NCBI GenBank assembly: GCA_043101615.1
Contig: JBICID010000121.1
Coordinates: 1 to 59,852, forward strand
Origin: JBLHKT01 sp043101615
GTDB taxonomy: Bacteria > Planctomycetota > Phycisphaerae > Phycisphaerales > UBA1924
Direction: 5' to 3'
DNA: 59,852 nt
Position numbers and translations under genes: made by a program
In this document: positions 17,573 through 25,719 of the stretch, one piece after another
Layout: each line of letters begins with the position of its first letter
How positions within the stretch are numbered: position 1 is the first letter of the stretch
The notes under the pieces: model-generated
Database searches by the model: none
Told to the model about the DNA's origin: nothing
The model's input: the letters and a program-made list of their open reading frames with translations, nothing else

Positions 17573-19282
17573 ATGCCCGACTCCCCGACCGTCGTCACCC
17601 GCTTCGCCCCCTCGCCCACCGGACGCCTGCACGTCGGCGGTGCACGCACGGCCCTGTTCTGCTGGGCCTTCGCGAACCGGGCCAAGGCGAGTGGGGGGGG
17701 CAGCTTTCTGCTCCGGATCGAGGACACCGACCGGCAGCGGTCGTCGGACGACGCGACGCGGTCGATCCTCGCGGCCCTGTCGTGGCTGGGGATCGACTGG
17801 GACGAGGGGCCGGAACTGGCGGTTGGGGGCAGGACGATCGGGGGGGATCCGCGTGGGATGGCGCCGTTCAATCAGGCCGCGAGACTGGAGCTGTACAACG
17901 AGCAGATCGAGCGGCTGATCGCGGAGGGGAAGGCGTACGCGGCGTTCGAAACGCCCGAGGAGATCGACGCGGCGCGTCAGGCGGCCAAGGAGCGCAAGGA
18001 GCAATACCGGTACGACCGGGCGGCGCTCAAGATCCCGGCCGAAGAGGCCGTGGCCCGGGTCGCGGCGGGCGAGGATCACGTGGTGCGGTTCCGGATGCCG
18101 GATGAGCCGATCACGGTGGTGGACCACGCGCTGGGGGAGGTGACGATCGCGGACACGGAGCTGGACGACTTCATCATCCGCAAGCGGGACGGGTTCCCGA
18201 CGTATCACCTGGCGGTGGTGGTGGACGACTGGCTGATGGGCGTGACGCACGTGCTGCGCGGGCAGGAGCATTTGATCAACACGCCGCGTCACGTGGCGCT
18301 GCAGCGGGCGCTGGGGGCCCCGACGCCCGAGTACGCGCACATGACGCTCATTTTTAACCCGGACGGTTCGAAGATGAGCAAGCGCGACAAGGACAAGGCG
18401 CTGAAGGCGGCGGTGCGGGACGCGGGGCTGGAGTCTTCGCCGATTGATGCGATTGATGCGGAGGAGTGGGGGGGGTGGCTCAAAGACAAAACCCGGCAGT
18501 TGCCGACGGACAAGCTGAACGCGTTGGCGGACCATTTGGGCGTGGACCTTCCTGAGATCGACGTGGATGATTTCCGGGCGAGCGGGTACCTGCCCGAGGC
18601 GCTGACCAACTACCTCGCGTTGCTCGGCTGGAACCCGAAGGCCAAGAACGAGGACGGGACGGACCTGGAGTTCTTCGACCTGGACTATCTGGCGTCGCAC
18701 TTCGACTTCGGGGGGCTGAGCAAGGCGCCGAGCAAGTTCGACCGGGCGAAGCTGCTGGCGTTCAACGCGGACCGCATCCAGAACCGGATGAGCGATGCCG
18801 AGTTTGCGCAGCGCTGGCGGGCGTGGGCGGGCGAGCACGACGCGGCCCTGTGCGAGCGGCTGAGCGAGGCGGACATGGCGATGCTGGCTCCGGCCATCCG
18901 GCCGCGTTGCAAGACGCTGAAGGACGGGCGGGCCAACGTGGCGTTCGCGCTGGTGGAGACCGACTCGATCGCCTACGACGAGAAGGCGGTCAAGAAGAAC
19001 CTGCACAAGAACGAGGGGGCCGGGCTGGAGGTGCTGGGCGAGATCCGGGACGTGCTGGCCGAGGTCGGCGACTGGGCGCCCGAGACCATCCACGGAGCGA
19101 TCGAGGCGTTCGCGTCGGAGCGTGAACTCGGGATGGGGAACGTGGCGCAGCCGCTGCGGGTGGCGATCGCGGGCGTGGCGGTGACGCCGCCTCTGGGCGA
19201 GACGCTGGCGGTGGTGGGGCGCGAGGTGACGCTGCAGCGGATTGATCGGTGCCTGGCGCAGTGCAAGCCCGCCGAGGCGTGA
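17573..19282 (+). CDS. gltX: Glutamate--tRNA ligase
   Basis: Class I aminoacyl-tRNA synthetase of 569 residues charging tRNA-Glu. The HIGH-equivalent is APSPTGRLHVGGAR near the N-terminus, and KMSKR is at residues 267-271 (GSKMSKRDK). The length is above the common 470-500, partly from inserts such as SGGGS after the HIGH motif and the segment around DAIDAEEWGGWLKDK. The C-terminal anticodon-binding helical domain is intact. A run of eight G (17693-17700) lies early in the coding sequence. No Shine-Dalgarno is obvious before the ATG. The presence of glnS nearby suggests this enzyme is the discriminating form. Confidence 0.94.
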   Translation: MPDSPTVVTRFAPSPTGRLHVGGARTALFCWAFANRAKASGGGSFLLRIEDTDRQRSSDDATRSILAALSWLGIDWDEGPELAVGGRTIGGDPRGMAPFNQAARLELYNEQIERLIAEGKAYAAFETPEEIDAARQAAKERKEQYRYDRAALKIPAEEAVARVAAGEDHVVRFRMPDEPITVVDHALGEVTIADTELDDFIIRKRDGFPTYHLAVVVDDWLMGVTHVLRGQEHLINTPRHVALQRALGAPTPEYAHMTLIFNPDGSKMSKRDKDKALKAAVRDAGLESSPIDAIDAEEWGGWLKDKTRQLPTDKLNALADHLGVDLPEIDVDDFRASGYLPEALTNYLALLGWNPKAKNEDGTDLEFFDLDYLASHFDFGGLSKAPSKFDRAKLLAFNADRIQNRMSDAEFAQRWRAWAGEHDAALCERLSEADMAMLAPAIRPRCKTLKDGRANVAFALVETDSIAYDEKAVKKNLHKNEGAGLEVLGEIRDVLAEVGDWAPETIHGAIEAFASERELGMGNVAQPLRVAIAGVAVTPPLGETLAVVGREVTLQRIDRCLAQCKPAEA

Positions 19283-19390
19283 GGCCGGCGGAGGACCCCT
19301 GAGGGAATCTTCACCGAATCCGCGCCTGGACGGGAATATCTGCGATTCCTACTGTTGTTCCAACACAGAAATCCAGCAGGAGGACCACGC

Positions 19391-20527
19391 ATGCCCGACC
19401 ATCACGCCCCGCTCTTCCAGCCGCTGACCGTCGGCGACCTGAACCTTGCCCACCGAATCGTGATGGCGCCGCTGACGCGGTCCCGCTCGGCACAGCCGGG
19501 GAACGTGCCGCAGGCGATCAATGCGGAGTACTACCGGCAGCGGGCGAACCCGGAGACGGGTGCGTCGCTGATCATCTCGGAGGCGACGCAGGTGTCGCCG
19601 CAGGGGCAGGGGTATGCGTTCACGCCGGGGATCCACTCGCCCGAGCAGGTGCGGGGGTGGAAGGCGGTGACGGAGGCGGTGCACGCGGAGGGCGGGACCA
19701 TCTTCCTGCAGCTGTGGCACGTGGGGCGGATCAGCCACACCGACCTGCAGCCGGGCGAGGGCCAGCCGGTGGCGCCGTCGGCGATCCGGGCCGAGAGCCA
19801 GACGTACACGCACAAGTCGAACGGGATGGTGCAGGTGTCGGAGCCGCGTGCGCTGGAGACGGACGAGATCCCGGGTGTGGTGGAGCAGTTCCGGATGGGG
19901 GCGCAGCTGGCGAAGGAGGCGGGGTTCGACGGCGTCGAGATCCACGGGGCGAACGGGTACCTGCTCGACCAGTTCCTGCGGTCGGGCACCAACGTGCGGA
20001 CGGACGCCTACGGCGGCTCGCTCGAGAATCGGCTGCGGTTCTGCCTGGAGGTCACCGACGCGGTGGTCGGGGTGTGGGGGGCCGGGCGGGTTGGCTATCG
20101 CGTGAGCCCGCTGGGCGGGTTCAACTCGATGCACGACGACCATCCGGAGGAAACCTTCACGGCCCTGGCGACCGAGCTGGGCACGCGGAAGCTCGCCTAC
20201 TTGCACGTCAACGAGGAGTTCGCTGGCGTCGAGCGCAACCCCGAGAACGACGCGGTCTACCGGGCGATCAAGGCCGCCTTCCAGAGTGTGGGCGGCGGGG
20301 CGTACATCGGCTGCGGCGGGTACGAGGGCGCCTCCGGGGCGGCCCGCGTCGAGGCCGGGGACGCCGACCTGATCGCGTACGGCAAGCTGTTCATCTCGAA
20401 CCCGGATCTCGCGGCCCGCGTGCGGCAAGGCGGGCCGTACAACGAGTGGGACGACAGCACGTTCTACGCCGGTACCGAGCGGGGGTACACGGACTACCCG
20501 GCGCTGGCGGAGGCCGCGACTGCATAA
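19391..20527 (+). CDS. Old Yellow Enzyme family alkene reductase
   Basis: FMN-dependent NAD(P)H oxidoreductase of 378 residues with a TIM-barrel fold, reducing activated C=C bonds or nitro compounds (NemA/OYE group). Motifs: LFQPLTVGDLNLAHRIVMAPLTR at the start, FLQLWHVGRISH, the active-site pair in EIHGANGYLLDQFL (His and Asn), TDAYGGSLENR, and the C-terminal phosphate-binding GGY...ADLIAYGKLFISNPDL. The ATG at 19391 is preceded by AGGAGG, which settles the start over an in-frame ATG 12 codons upstream. The gene lies between gltX and glnS and only 10 bp from glnS, so co-transcription is likely although no functional link is evident. Confidence 0.92.
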   Translation: MPDHHAPLFQPLTVGDLNLAHRIVMAPLTRSRSAQPGNVPQAINAEYYRQRANPETGASLIISEATQVSPQGQGYAFTPGIHSPEQVRGWKAVTEAVHAEGGTIFLQLWHVGRISHTDLQPGEGQPVAPSAIRAESQTYTHKSNGMVQVSEPRALETDEIPGVVEQFRMGAQLAKEAGFDGVEIHGANGYLLDQFLRSGTNVRTDAYGGSLENRLRFCLEVTDAVVGVWGAGRVGYRVSPLGGFNSMHDDHPEETFTALATELGTRKLAYLHVNEEFAGVERNPENDAVYRAIKAAFQSVGGGAYIGCGGYEGASGAARVEAGDADLIAYGKLFISNPDLAARVRQGGPYNEWDDSTFYAGTERGYTDYPALAEAATA

Positions 20528-20537
20528 CCTAGGGGGT

Positions 20538-22337
20538 ATGACCACCCCCTCCGATACCACCACGACGCCCGACTCCCCGGCGAAGGCCGAGGGCGGGCGT
20601 CACTTCATCCAGCAGATCATCGACGCGGACATCGCGTCGGGGAAGTGGGGGGCTCCGGGCGACCGGTCCGTCGTCCGGACCCGCTTCCCGCCGGAGCCGA
20701 ACGGGTACCTGCACGTCGGGCACGCCAAGTCGATCAATCTGAACGCGGGGCTGGCCGACGAGTACGCCGGCGGGTTCGTGCTGCGGTTCGACGACACCAA
20801 CCCCGCCAAGGAGGAGCAGGAGTTCGTCGACTCGATCACCAACGACGTCAGGTGGCTCACCGGGCACGACGGCGTCGAGCCGCTGTTCGCCTCGGACTAC
20901 TTCGGCAGGATGTACGACTGGGCCCGCGAGCTGATCGAGAAGGGTCTGGCCTACGTCGACGAGCAGACCCCCGAGGAGATCCGGGCCCAGCGTGGCGACC
21001 TGAAGACGCCGGGCACGCCCTCGCCCCACCGCGACCGCCCCCCCCACGAATCGCTCGACCTGTTCGAGCGGATGAAGCAGGGGGAGTTCCCCAACGGGTC
21101 GAAGGTGCTGCGGGCGAAGATCGACATGGCCTCGCCCAACATGAACCTGCGCGATCCGGTGATGTACCGCATCGTGAACGCCCGGCATCACCGCACGGGC
21201 GATACGTGGCACATCTACCCGATGTACGACTGGGCGCACGGGCTGGAGGACTCGATCGAGGGCATCACGCACTCGATCTGCACGCTGGAGTTCGAGGACC
21301 ACCGCCCGCTGTACGACTGGTTCATCGACGCGATCAACCGGGGCAGGGGCGACAGCGAGAGGATTCACCACGCGCAGCAGATCGAGTTCGCCCGCCTGAA
21401 CCCGTCGTACCTCATCACGTCCAAGCGGAATCTCAAGCGACTCGTCGACGAGAAGCACGTCCGCGGCTGGGACGACCCACGGATGCCGACGGTGGCGGGC
21501 CTGCGTCGGCGGGGGTACACGCCGAAAGCCATCCGGGCGTTCTGCGCCGAGACGGGCGTGACGAAGTTCAACGCCGTGCATGACCTGAGTCTGCTCGAGG
21601 AGGCCCTGCGGAAGGACCTGAACGAGCGTGCGCCGCGTCGCATGGCGGTGCTGAAGCCCTTGAAGGTGACGGTCACCAACTGGGGCGAGCACGGCGACGA
21701 GTCGCGCGTCGAGACCTTCGACGCGGCCAACCACCCGCAGGACGAGCGGTGGGGCACCCGACCGATCCAGTTCGGGCGTGAGCTGTACATCGAGGCCGAG
21801 GACTTCATGCTCGACGCGCCCAAGAAGTTCTTCCGGCTCGCACCCGGGCGCGAGGTGCGCCTGCGGTTCGCGTACTGGATCACCTGCCACGACCACGCGA
21901 CCGACGCGGACGGGAACGTGACCGAATTGTTCTGCACCTACGACCCGGCGACCAAGGGCGGCGACAGCCCGCCGCCGGACGCCGAGGGCAACGTCCGCAA
22001 GGTGAAGGGAACGCTGCACTGGGTGCCGGCGCGCGACTGCGTGGAGGCCGAGGTGCGCCTGTTCGACCGGCTGTTCAACGCCGAGCGTCCGGGCAAGGCG
22101 ACGGGCGACCCGATCGACGACCTGAACCCGGACTCACTGGAGATCGTGACCGGGGCCAGGCTGGAGGCGGCGCTGGCGGGCCGGCTGGAGACCGAGCCCG
22201 CGTGGGTGGACGGGATCCGCCGCTACCAGTTCGAGCGGACGGGGTACTTCGCCGAAGACGAGACCTCGACGCCTGAGAGGCTGGTCTTCAACCGCACGGC
22301 GACGCTGCGGGACTCGTGGGCGAAGCAGCAGGGCTGA
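20538..22337 (+). CDS. glnS: Glutamine--tRNA ligase
   Basis: Class I synthetase of 599 residues that charges tRNA-Gln. The HIGH-type motif is PPEPNGYLHVGHAK (around residues 51-64), followed by the GlnRS-typical LRFDDTNPAKEEQEF. The second signature is ITSKRNLKR (293-301), where most GlnRS have MSKR, so Met is replaced by Thr. The C-terminal beta-barrel anticodon-binding domains are complete. Length is slightly above the E. coli enzyme (about 554). It starts 10 bp after the Old Yellow Enzyme gene. GlnRS is found in only part of bacteria, so together with AsnRS it implies direct glutaminylation. Confidence 0.95.
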   Translation: MTTPSDTTTTPDSPAKAEGGRHFIQQIIDADIASGKWGAPGDRSVVRTRFPPEPNGYLHVGHAKSINLNAGLADEYAGGFVLRFDDTNPAKEEQEFVDSITNDVRWLTGHDGVEPLFASDYFGRMYDWARELIEKGLAYVDEQTPEEIRAQRGDLKTPGTPSPHRDRPPHESLDLFERMKQGEFPNGSKVLRAKIDMASPNMNLRDPVMYRIVNARHHRTGDTWHIYPMYDWAHGLEDSIEGITHSICTLEFEDHRPLYDWFIDAINRGRGDSERIHHAQQIEFARLNPSYLITSKRNLKRLVDEKHVRGWDDPRMPTVAGLRRRGYTPKAIRAFCAETGVTKFNAVHDLSLLEEALRKDLNERAPRRMAVLKPLKVTVTNWGEHGDESRVETFDAANHPQDERWGTRPIQFGRELYIEAEDFMLDAPKKFFRLAPGREVRLRFAYWITCHDHATDADGNVTELFCTYDPATKGGDSPPPDAEGNVRKVKGTLHWVPARDCVEAEVRLFDRLFNAERPGKATGDPIDDLNPDSLEIVTGARLEAALAGRLETEPAWVDGIRRYQFERTGYFAEDETSTPERLVFNRTATLRDSWAKQQG

Positions 22338-22361
22338 GCGTGACAGTCTCGTGAAAGAATC

Positions 22362-22392
22362 GAGCCCGGAGCGTCAGCGACGGGCCGCGCGG
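22362..22392 (+). repeat. REP-like repeat, family A, copy 4
   Basis: GAGCCCGGAGCGTCAGCG followed by ACGGGCCGCGCGG, identical to copy 2 over its length. It is solitary, 24 bases after the glnS stop codon and without a transposase gene nearby. Confidence 0.8.
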
Positions 22393-22493
22393 CAACCGCA
22401 GCGCCGCCCACGGGTCTCGCCCGCTCCCAACACGGTCGGAGCCCACGGTGTGAGCTCGCCAGCGATCGGACACCGGCTCCGTCTCCCCGCTCG

Positions 22494-23408
22494 ATGCATC
22501 CTTCCGCCCGTTCTCCCGTACAGGCCTCCGTGGAGAATCGCTACGTCAATCTGAGCGACGCCGGCCCGGCCGGTTCCCGGACGCAGCCGCCGCGTATGAA
22601 CGCGGGGAACGGGACGTCGGCCCGCCTGCTCGGGCACGCGGTGGCGGGGCCGTTCCTGGTGACGCACAAGGCGTACTCGCGGGTCTTCCGGCAGGCGTGG
22701 CACGAGCACCCGGTCGGCTCGATCGACCTGGTGCTCGCCGGCGGCGGGCACGGCACGTACGCGGGCGAGGACATCCCGGCGGCCGCGGGCGGGCTGGGGT
22801 ATTACCGGCACGGGGTCAACCACCGGTTCGAGTCGGGCGAGGCGGGCATCCGCTCGCTGCACCTGATCCAGCCGCCCGAGGTCGTCGCGGACTCGGGTGT
22901 GGCGCGCGACCTGACCGCGATGACGCTGACTGATACCCCGGCGCTGCGGGCCATGCTCGCGATCCTGCGTGAGCTGCAGCGTCCGGACGCGTCGAGCACG
23001 CTGGAGATCGAGACTCGGGCCCGTGAGGCGCTGGCGTGCGCGGCACGCGATGACCGGCACCGGCGGTACGCCGCGGGGTATCTGAAGCGGTCGCTTGAGG
23101 CGCTGCACGCGTCGGTGCGTTCGGACGTTGTGGACGGGGTGTCGCTGACTGAGCTGTCCGAGCTGGGCGGCGTGCATCCGGGGCACCTGGCCCGGTCGTT
23201 CAAGCAGCGGTTTGGGGTGAGCGTGGGGGCGTACCACCGGCGGTTGCGTGTGGCGGAGGCCGCGCGCCGGCTGTCGCGCTGTGACGAGACGATCGCGCGT
23301 GTGGCCAATACCACCGGCTTCGCCGACCAGGCACACCTCACGCGGACGATGAAGCGGGAGTTGGGCATCACGCCCGCGGCGTTGCGGCGGGAGCTGGGGC
23401 GGGCCTGA
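22494..23408 (+). CDS. AraC-family transcriptional regulator
   Basis: DNA-binding regulator of 304 residues. The first ~35 residues are low in structure; a start at a later ATG (22596, MNAGNGTSARL) would also work. The middle is a cupin-like sensor region with HEHPVGSIDLVLAGGGHGTY and HRFESGEAG. The C-terminus holds two helix-turn-helix motifs: LTELSELGGVHPGHLARSF and DETIARVANTTGFADQAHL, ending in a typical AraC tail (GITPAALRREL). The effector and target are unknown. It may control a neighbouring gene, but no operator was identified. Confidence 0.88.
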   Translation: MHPSARSPVQASVENRYVNLSDAGPAGSRTQPPRMNAGNGTSARLLGHAVAGPFLVTHKAYSRVFRQAWHEHPVGSIDLVLAGGGHGTYAGEDIPAAAGGLGYYRHGVNHRFESGEAGIRSLHLIQPPEVVADSGVARDLTAMTLTDTPALRAMLAILRELQRPDASSTLEIETRAREALACAARDDRHRRYAAGYLKRSLEALHASVRSDVVDGVSLTELSELGGVHPGHLARSFKQRFGVSVGAYHRRLRVAEAARRLSRCDETIARVANTTGFADQAHLTRTMKRELGITPAALRRELGRA

Positions 23409-23409
23409 C

Positions 23410-23432
23410 GAGCCCCCGACGTGAGTCGGGGG
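23410..23432. repeat. Short palindromic repeat, family B
   Basis: GAG followed by CCCCCGAC-GTGA-GTCGGGGG, a perfect 8-bp stem (23413-23420 against 23425-23432), directly after the AraC-gene stop codon. It may act as a transcription barrier but has no T run. Confidence 0.6.
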
Positions 23433-23475
23433 ACCCGGGAACCGCGGGCGATCCCCGGCAAGGGTGCCGTGGAGT

Positions 23476-23593
23476 CGGCGCGGCCTTCTCCATGCCCTGC
23501 CGTTGCGGCATCTCATCCGCCGCGTGGAATCGGCTGCGGCGTTACCACGCCACCCGGCCGGCTCTTGCCCGCGTGCTCGCGCACGCGGCTGGT
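23476..23593 (+). repeat. Degenerate ~115-bp intergenic repeat, family C, copy 1
   Basis: It begins CGGCGCGGCCTTCTCCATG and ends GCGTGCTCGCGCACGCGGCT followed by GGT. Both ends match the element at 26621-26729 with one difference each; the middle is divergent. It lies between the convergent AraC and PEP-CTERM-like genes. Confidence 0.55.
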
Positions 23594-23596
23594 GAC

Positions 23597-24304
23597 TCAG
23601 CGTGTGCGTCGTCCCAGCACCGCCACCCCCACGCCCAGCACGCCCATCGCTCCCGGCGCGGGGACCGAGATCAGTTGGAACGCGCTGTCCGTGTCCTGGA
23701 ACATCTGCCACTGCTCGTCGGTGTAGCTCCACGAGCCGCCGTACCCGTTCACCTCCTCGGCGTCGGACCACTGGAAGGCGTCCAGGCTCGGGTCCACGTG
23801 CGCGGCCGAGATCGAGAAGAAATACACCTCGCCTCCGGACAGGTCCACGGCGCTGCCGAGGTCCACGCCGAAGCGGTGCTCGAGCCCGCCGTGCGAGGCG
23901 ACGCGCCCTGTGGCCTCCATCGCGACGTCCCCGATCGCGAACGTTTCGGATGCGAACGGGTTCCGGGTGGGGCGCAGCTCCCCGCCCGCGGTCGTGCGAG
24001 CGCTGTAGAACTCGACCGTGAACGAGGTGAAGTTGGACAGGTCGTTCGCGAAGTCGCCCGAGCTCTGCCCCCACCACACCACCGAGCCGATCGAGGCGTC
24101 CGCGTCCAGCGTGAAGTCGTCCACGCGACGGAAGTTCTTGTTGGGTCGCTCCTCGGACGAGCTGAACCAGCCCAGGCCCACCCTGGAGGCGTCCCGGACC
24201 AGCTCGTGCTCGTAGACCACCTCCTGGGCGAGCGCGGGGGCGTGCAGCGCCGGCGCGAGGATCGCGAGGGCTCGGAGAGTCGGGGGGATACGAAGTGTCG
24301 GCAT
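23597..24304 (-). CDS. Exported protein with PEP-CTERM-like sorting signal
   Basis: Secreted protein of 235 residues. The signal peptide is MPTLRIPPTLRALAILAPAL with cleavage near ALAQ. The central part is beta-rich (VVYEHELVRDAS, VDDFTLDADASIGSVVWWG, EVYFFSISAA). The C-terminus has the tripartite form of planctomycete PEP-CTERM signals: VPAPGA, a hydrophobic stretch (MGVLGVGVAVLG) and a basic end (RRTR). Such proteins are expected to be processed by an exosortase and placed at the cell surface or in a matrix. AAGGAACTCC precedes the ATG, which favours this start over the longer open frame. No exosortase gene is in the window. Confidence 0.8.
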   Translation of the reverse strand: MPTLRIPPTLRALAILAPALHAPALAQEVVYEHELVRDASRVGLGWFSSSEERPNKNFRRVDDFTLDADASIGSVVWWGQSSGDFANDLSNFTSFTVEFYSARTTAGGELRPTRNPFASETFAIGDVAMEATGRVASHGGLEHRFGVDLGSAVDLSGGEVYFFSISAAHVDPSLDAFQWSDAEEVNGYGGSWSYTDEQWQMFQDTDSAFQLISVPAPGAMGVLGVGVAVLGRRTR

Positions 24305-24416
24305 GGAGTTCCTTGGGTTCAGCGGTGCGCGTCTCGTGCCCCCACGAGGGTCGCGGGCAGAAGGTACCCCGCGATCCCGCCCGCGTCTTGAACCGCATTC
24401 GCGCCTTGAATATGGC

Positions 24417-24896
24417 ATGGATTCCCCGCCCGACCAGCCGGCCTTCAGGCCCGGGGCGTTCGCCCCACGTCCGATCACCCCGGGCTGCGTGCTCGAGCAC
24501 CACGGGTACCGGATCAAGCGCTACGCCATCCACCTCCCCGATGTGAACCTCGGGCGCCACCCCGTCGGCGACGGGGTGGACCGGATCCTGGGCGAGCTGC
24601 CGAGCCCCGCCCGCACCCGGGCACGTCCCGGGGTCGGCTTCCTCATCCGCCACCTCGGGGCCGAGGCGGACTACCTCGTGCTCACCTGGTTCGACAGCGA
24701 GAACGAGCTGCTCCAGCGGATCTACACCCGCCCGGTGCAGCCCGCGGACGCGTGGCGCGAGTCCTCCCGCACCGCCTCCTTCTGCGTCTGGGACGAGCAG
24801 GTCATCCACCACGAGCGCGAGGCCTACGTCCGGCACGTCCTCACCGACACCCCCGACCTCGACGCCTACCTCGCCGACACGCTCACGGTCGAGTAG
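24417..24896 (+). CDS. Hypothetical protein
   Basis: Unrecognised cytoplasmic-looking protein of 159 residues, divergent from the PEP-CTERM-like gene (112 bp between starts). It has no signal peptide or membrane helix. Notable segments are GYRIKRYAIHLPD, VGFLIRHLGAEADYLVLTWFDSENELLQRIY and FCVWDEQVIHHEREAYVRHVL. The conserved look of the Trp/His-rich parts suggests a real folded protein. An in-frame upstream start at 24303 overlaps the neighbouring gene's leader and is less likely. Confidence 0.65.
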   Translation: MDSPPDQPAFRPGAFAPRPITPGCVLEHHGYRIKRYAIHLPDVNLGRHPVGDGVDRILGELPSPARTRARPGVGFLIRHLGAEADYLVLTWFDSENELLQRIYTRPVQPADAWRESSRTASFCVWDEQVIHHEREAYVRHVLTDTPDLDAYLADTLTVE

Positions 24897-24963
24897 CAAG
24901 CCCTGATCGAGCCCGAACAGGCGTCGCCGAGGGCGGAACGAATCCCCCCGAATCCCATAGACT

Positions 24964-25719
24964 GTGGCGATGGCGGGCTCCGTTCCATCCGGCCAACCCG
25001 GGATCGTGCTCGCGGACGCCTCCGCGGCCCGCCCGCTGCCCCTGCGCGCCTGCCACACCTGCGGGCTGGTGCACCGGCTGCCCAGGGTGCCGCCCAGGCA
25101 CCGGGCCCGCTGCACCCGCTGTCGCTCCCTGCTGCGGACCCAGCCCCATCCGCGGTCCGGCTCGCGGACGACGGCGCTCGCCGTCGCGGCCCTCATCCTC
25201 TACCCCGCCGCCATCCTCATGCCCGTCATGACGCTGGAACGCCTCGGGCAGACCTCGTCGGCTTCGATCTGGCACGGCACCATCGACCTGCTCTCCGAAC
25301 GCCACTACGGCGTGGGCCTCACCATCCTGCTCTTCTCCATCGTCGCCCCCGTCGGCAAGCTCGGGGCCATCCTCGCCCTCACGCTCGCGAGCGGGCACAT
25401 CGAGCGCAAGCACAAGGCGACGACCTTTCGCGCGGTCGAGTGGATCGGACGCTGGGGCATGCTGGACGTGCTGCTGGTCGCGGTGCTCGTCGCGGCCGTG
25501 AAGCTGGGGGACCTGGTCAGCGTCACGCCCGGTCCGGGCGTCATCGCGTTCGGGGCGGTGGTGCTGCTGAGCCTGCTCGCCTCCGCCTCCTTCGACCCCC
25601 ACGCCATCTGGGACCCCCCCCACACCCCCCCATCCCCCCGACATGGGGCCGAAGGGAAAACGACGGGCAAGGATGGCGCTTCGAATAGTGCCGATTCGAT
25701 CAAGAAGGGTGGAGCATGA
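24964..25719 (+). CDS. PqiA-like membrane protein, single-domain form
   Basis: Integral inner-membrane protein of 251 residues from GTG 24964 (an ATG two codons later is equally possible). A zinc-ribbon-like pair of CXXC motifs, CHTC (30-33) and CTRC (50-53), precedes four transmembrane segments containing PqiA-typical LYPAAILMPVMTLERLG and SIVAPVGKLGAILAL. E. coli PqiA has two such modules; here there is one. The stop overlaps the next ATG (ATGA), so it is translationally coupled to the MCE protein, its expected partner in lipid transport across the envelope. The C-terminal tail is encoded by three poly-C runs (8, 7 and 6). Confidence 0.85.
   Translation: MAMAGSVPSGQPGIVLADASAARPLPLRACHTCGLVHRLPRVPPRHRARCTRCRSLLRTQPHPRSGSRTTALAVAALILYPAAILMPVMTLERLGQTSSASIWHGTIDLLSERHYGVGLTILLFSIVAPVGKLGAILALTLASGHIERKHKATTFRAVEWIGRWGMLDVLLVAVLVAAVKLGDLVSVTPGPGVIAFGAVVLLSLLASASFDPHAIWDPPHTPPSPRHGAEGKTTGKDGASNSADSIKKGGA

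Noticed and set aside
17693..17700. Phase variation of gltX through a G8 run
   Set aside because: The gene is essential and the run encodes an ordinary Ser-Gly-Gly-Gly insert; similar G runs occur elsewhere by base composition.
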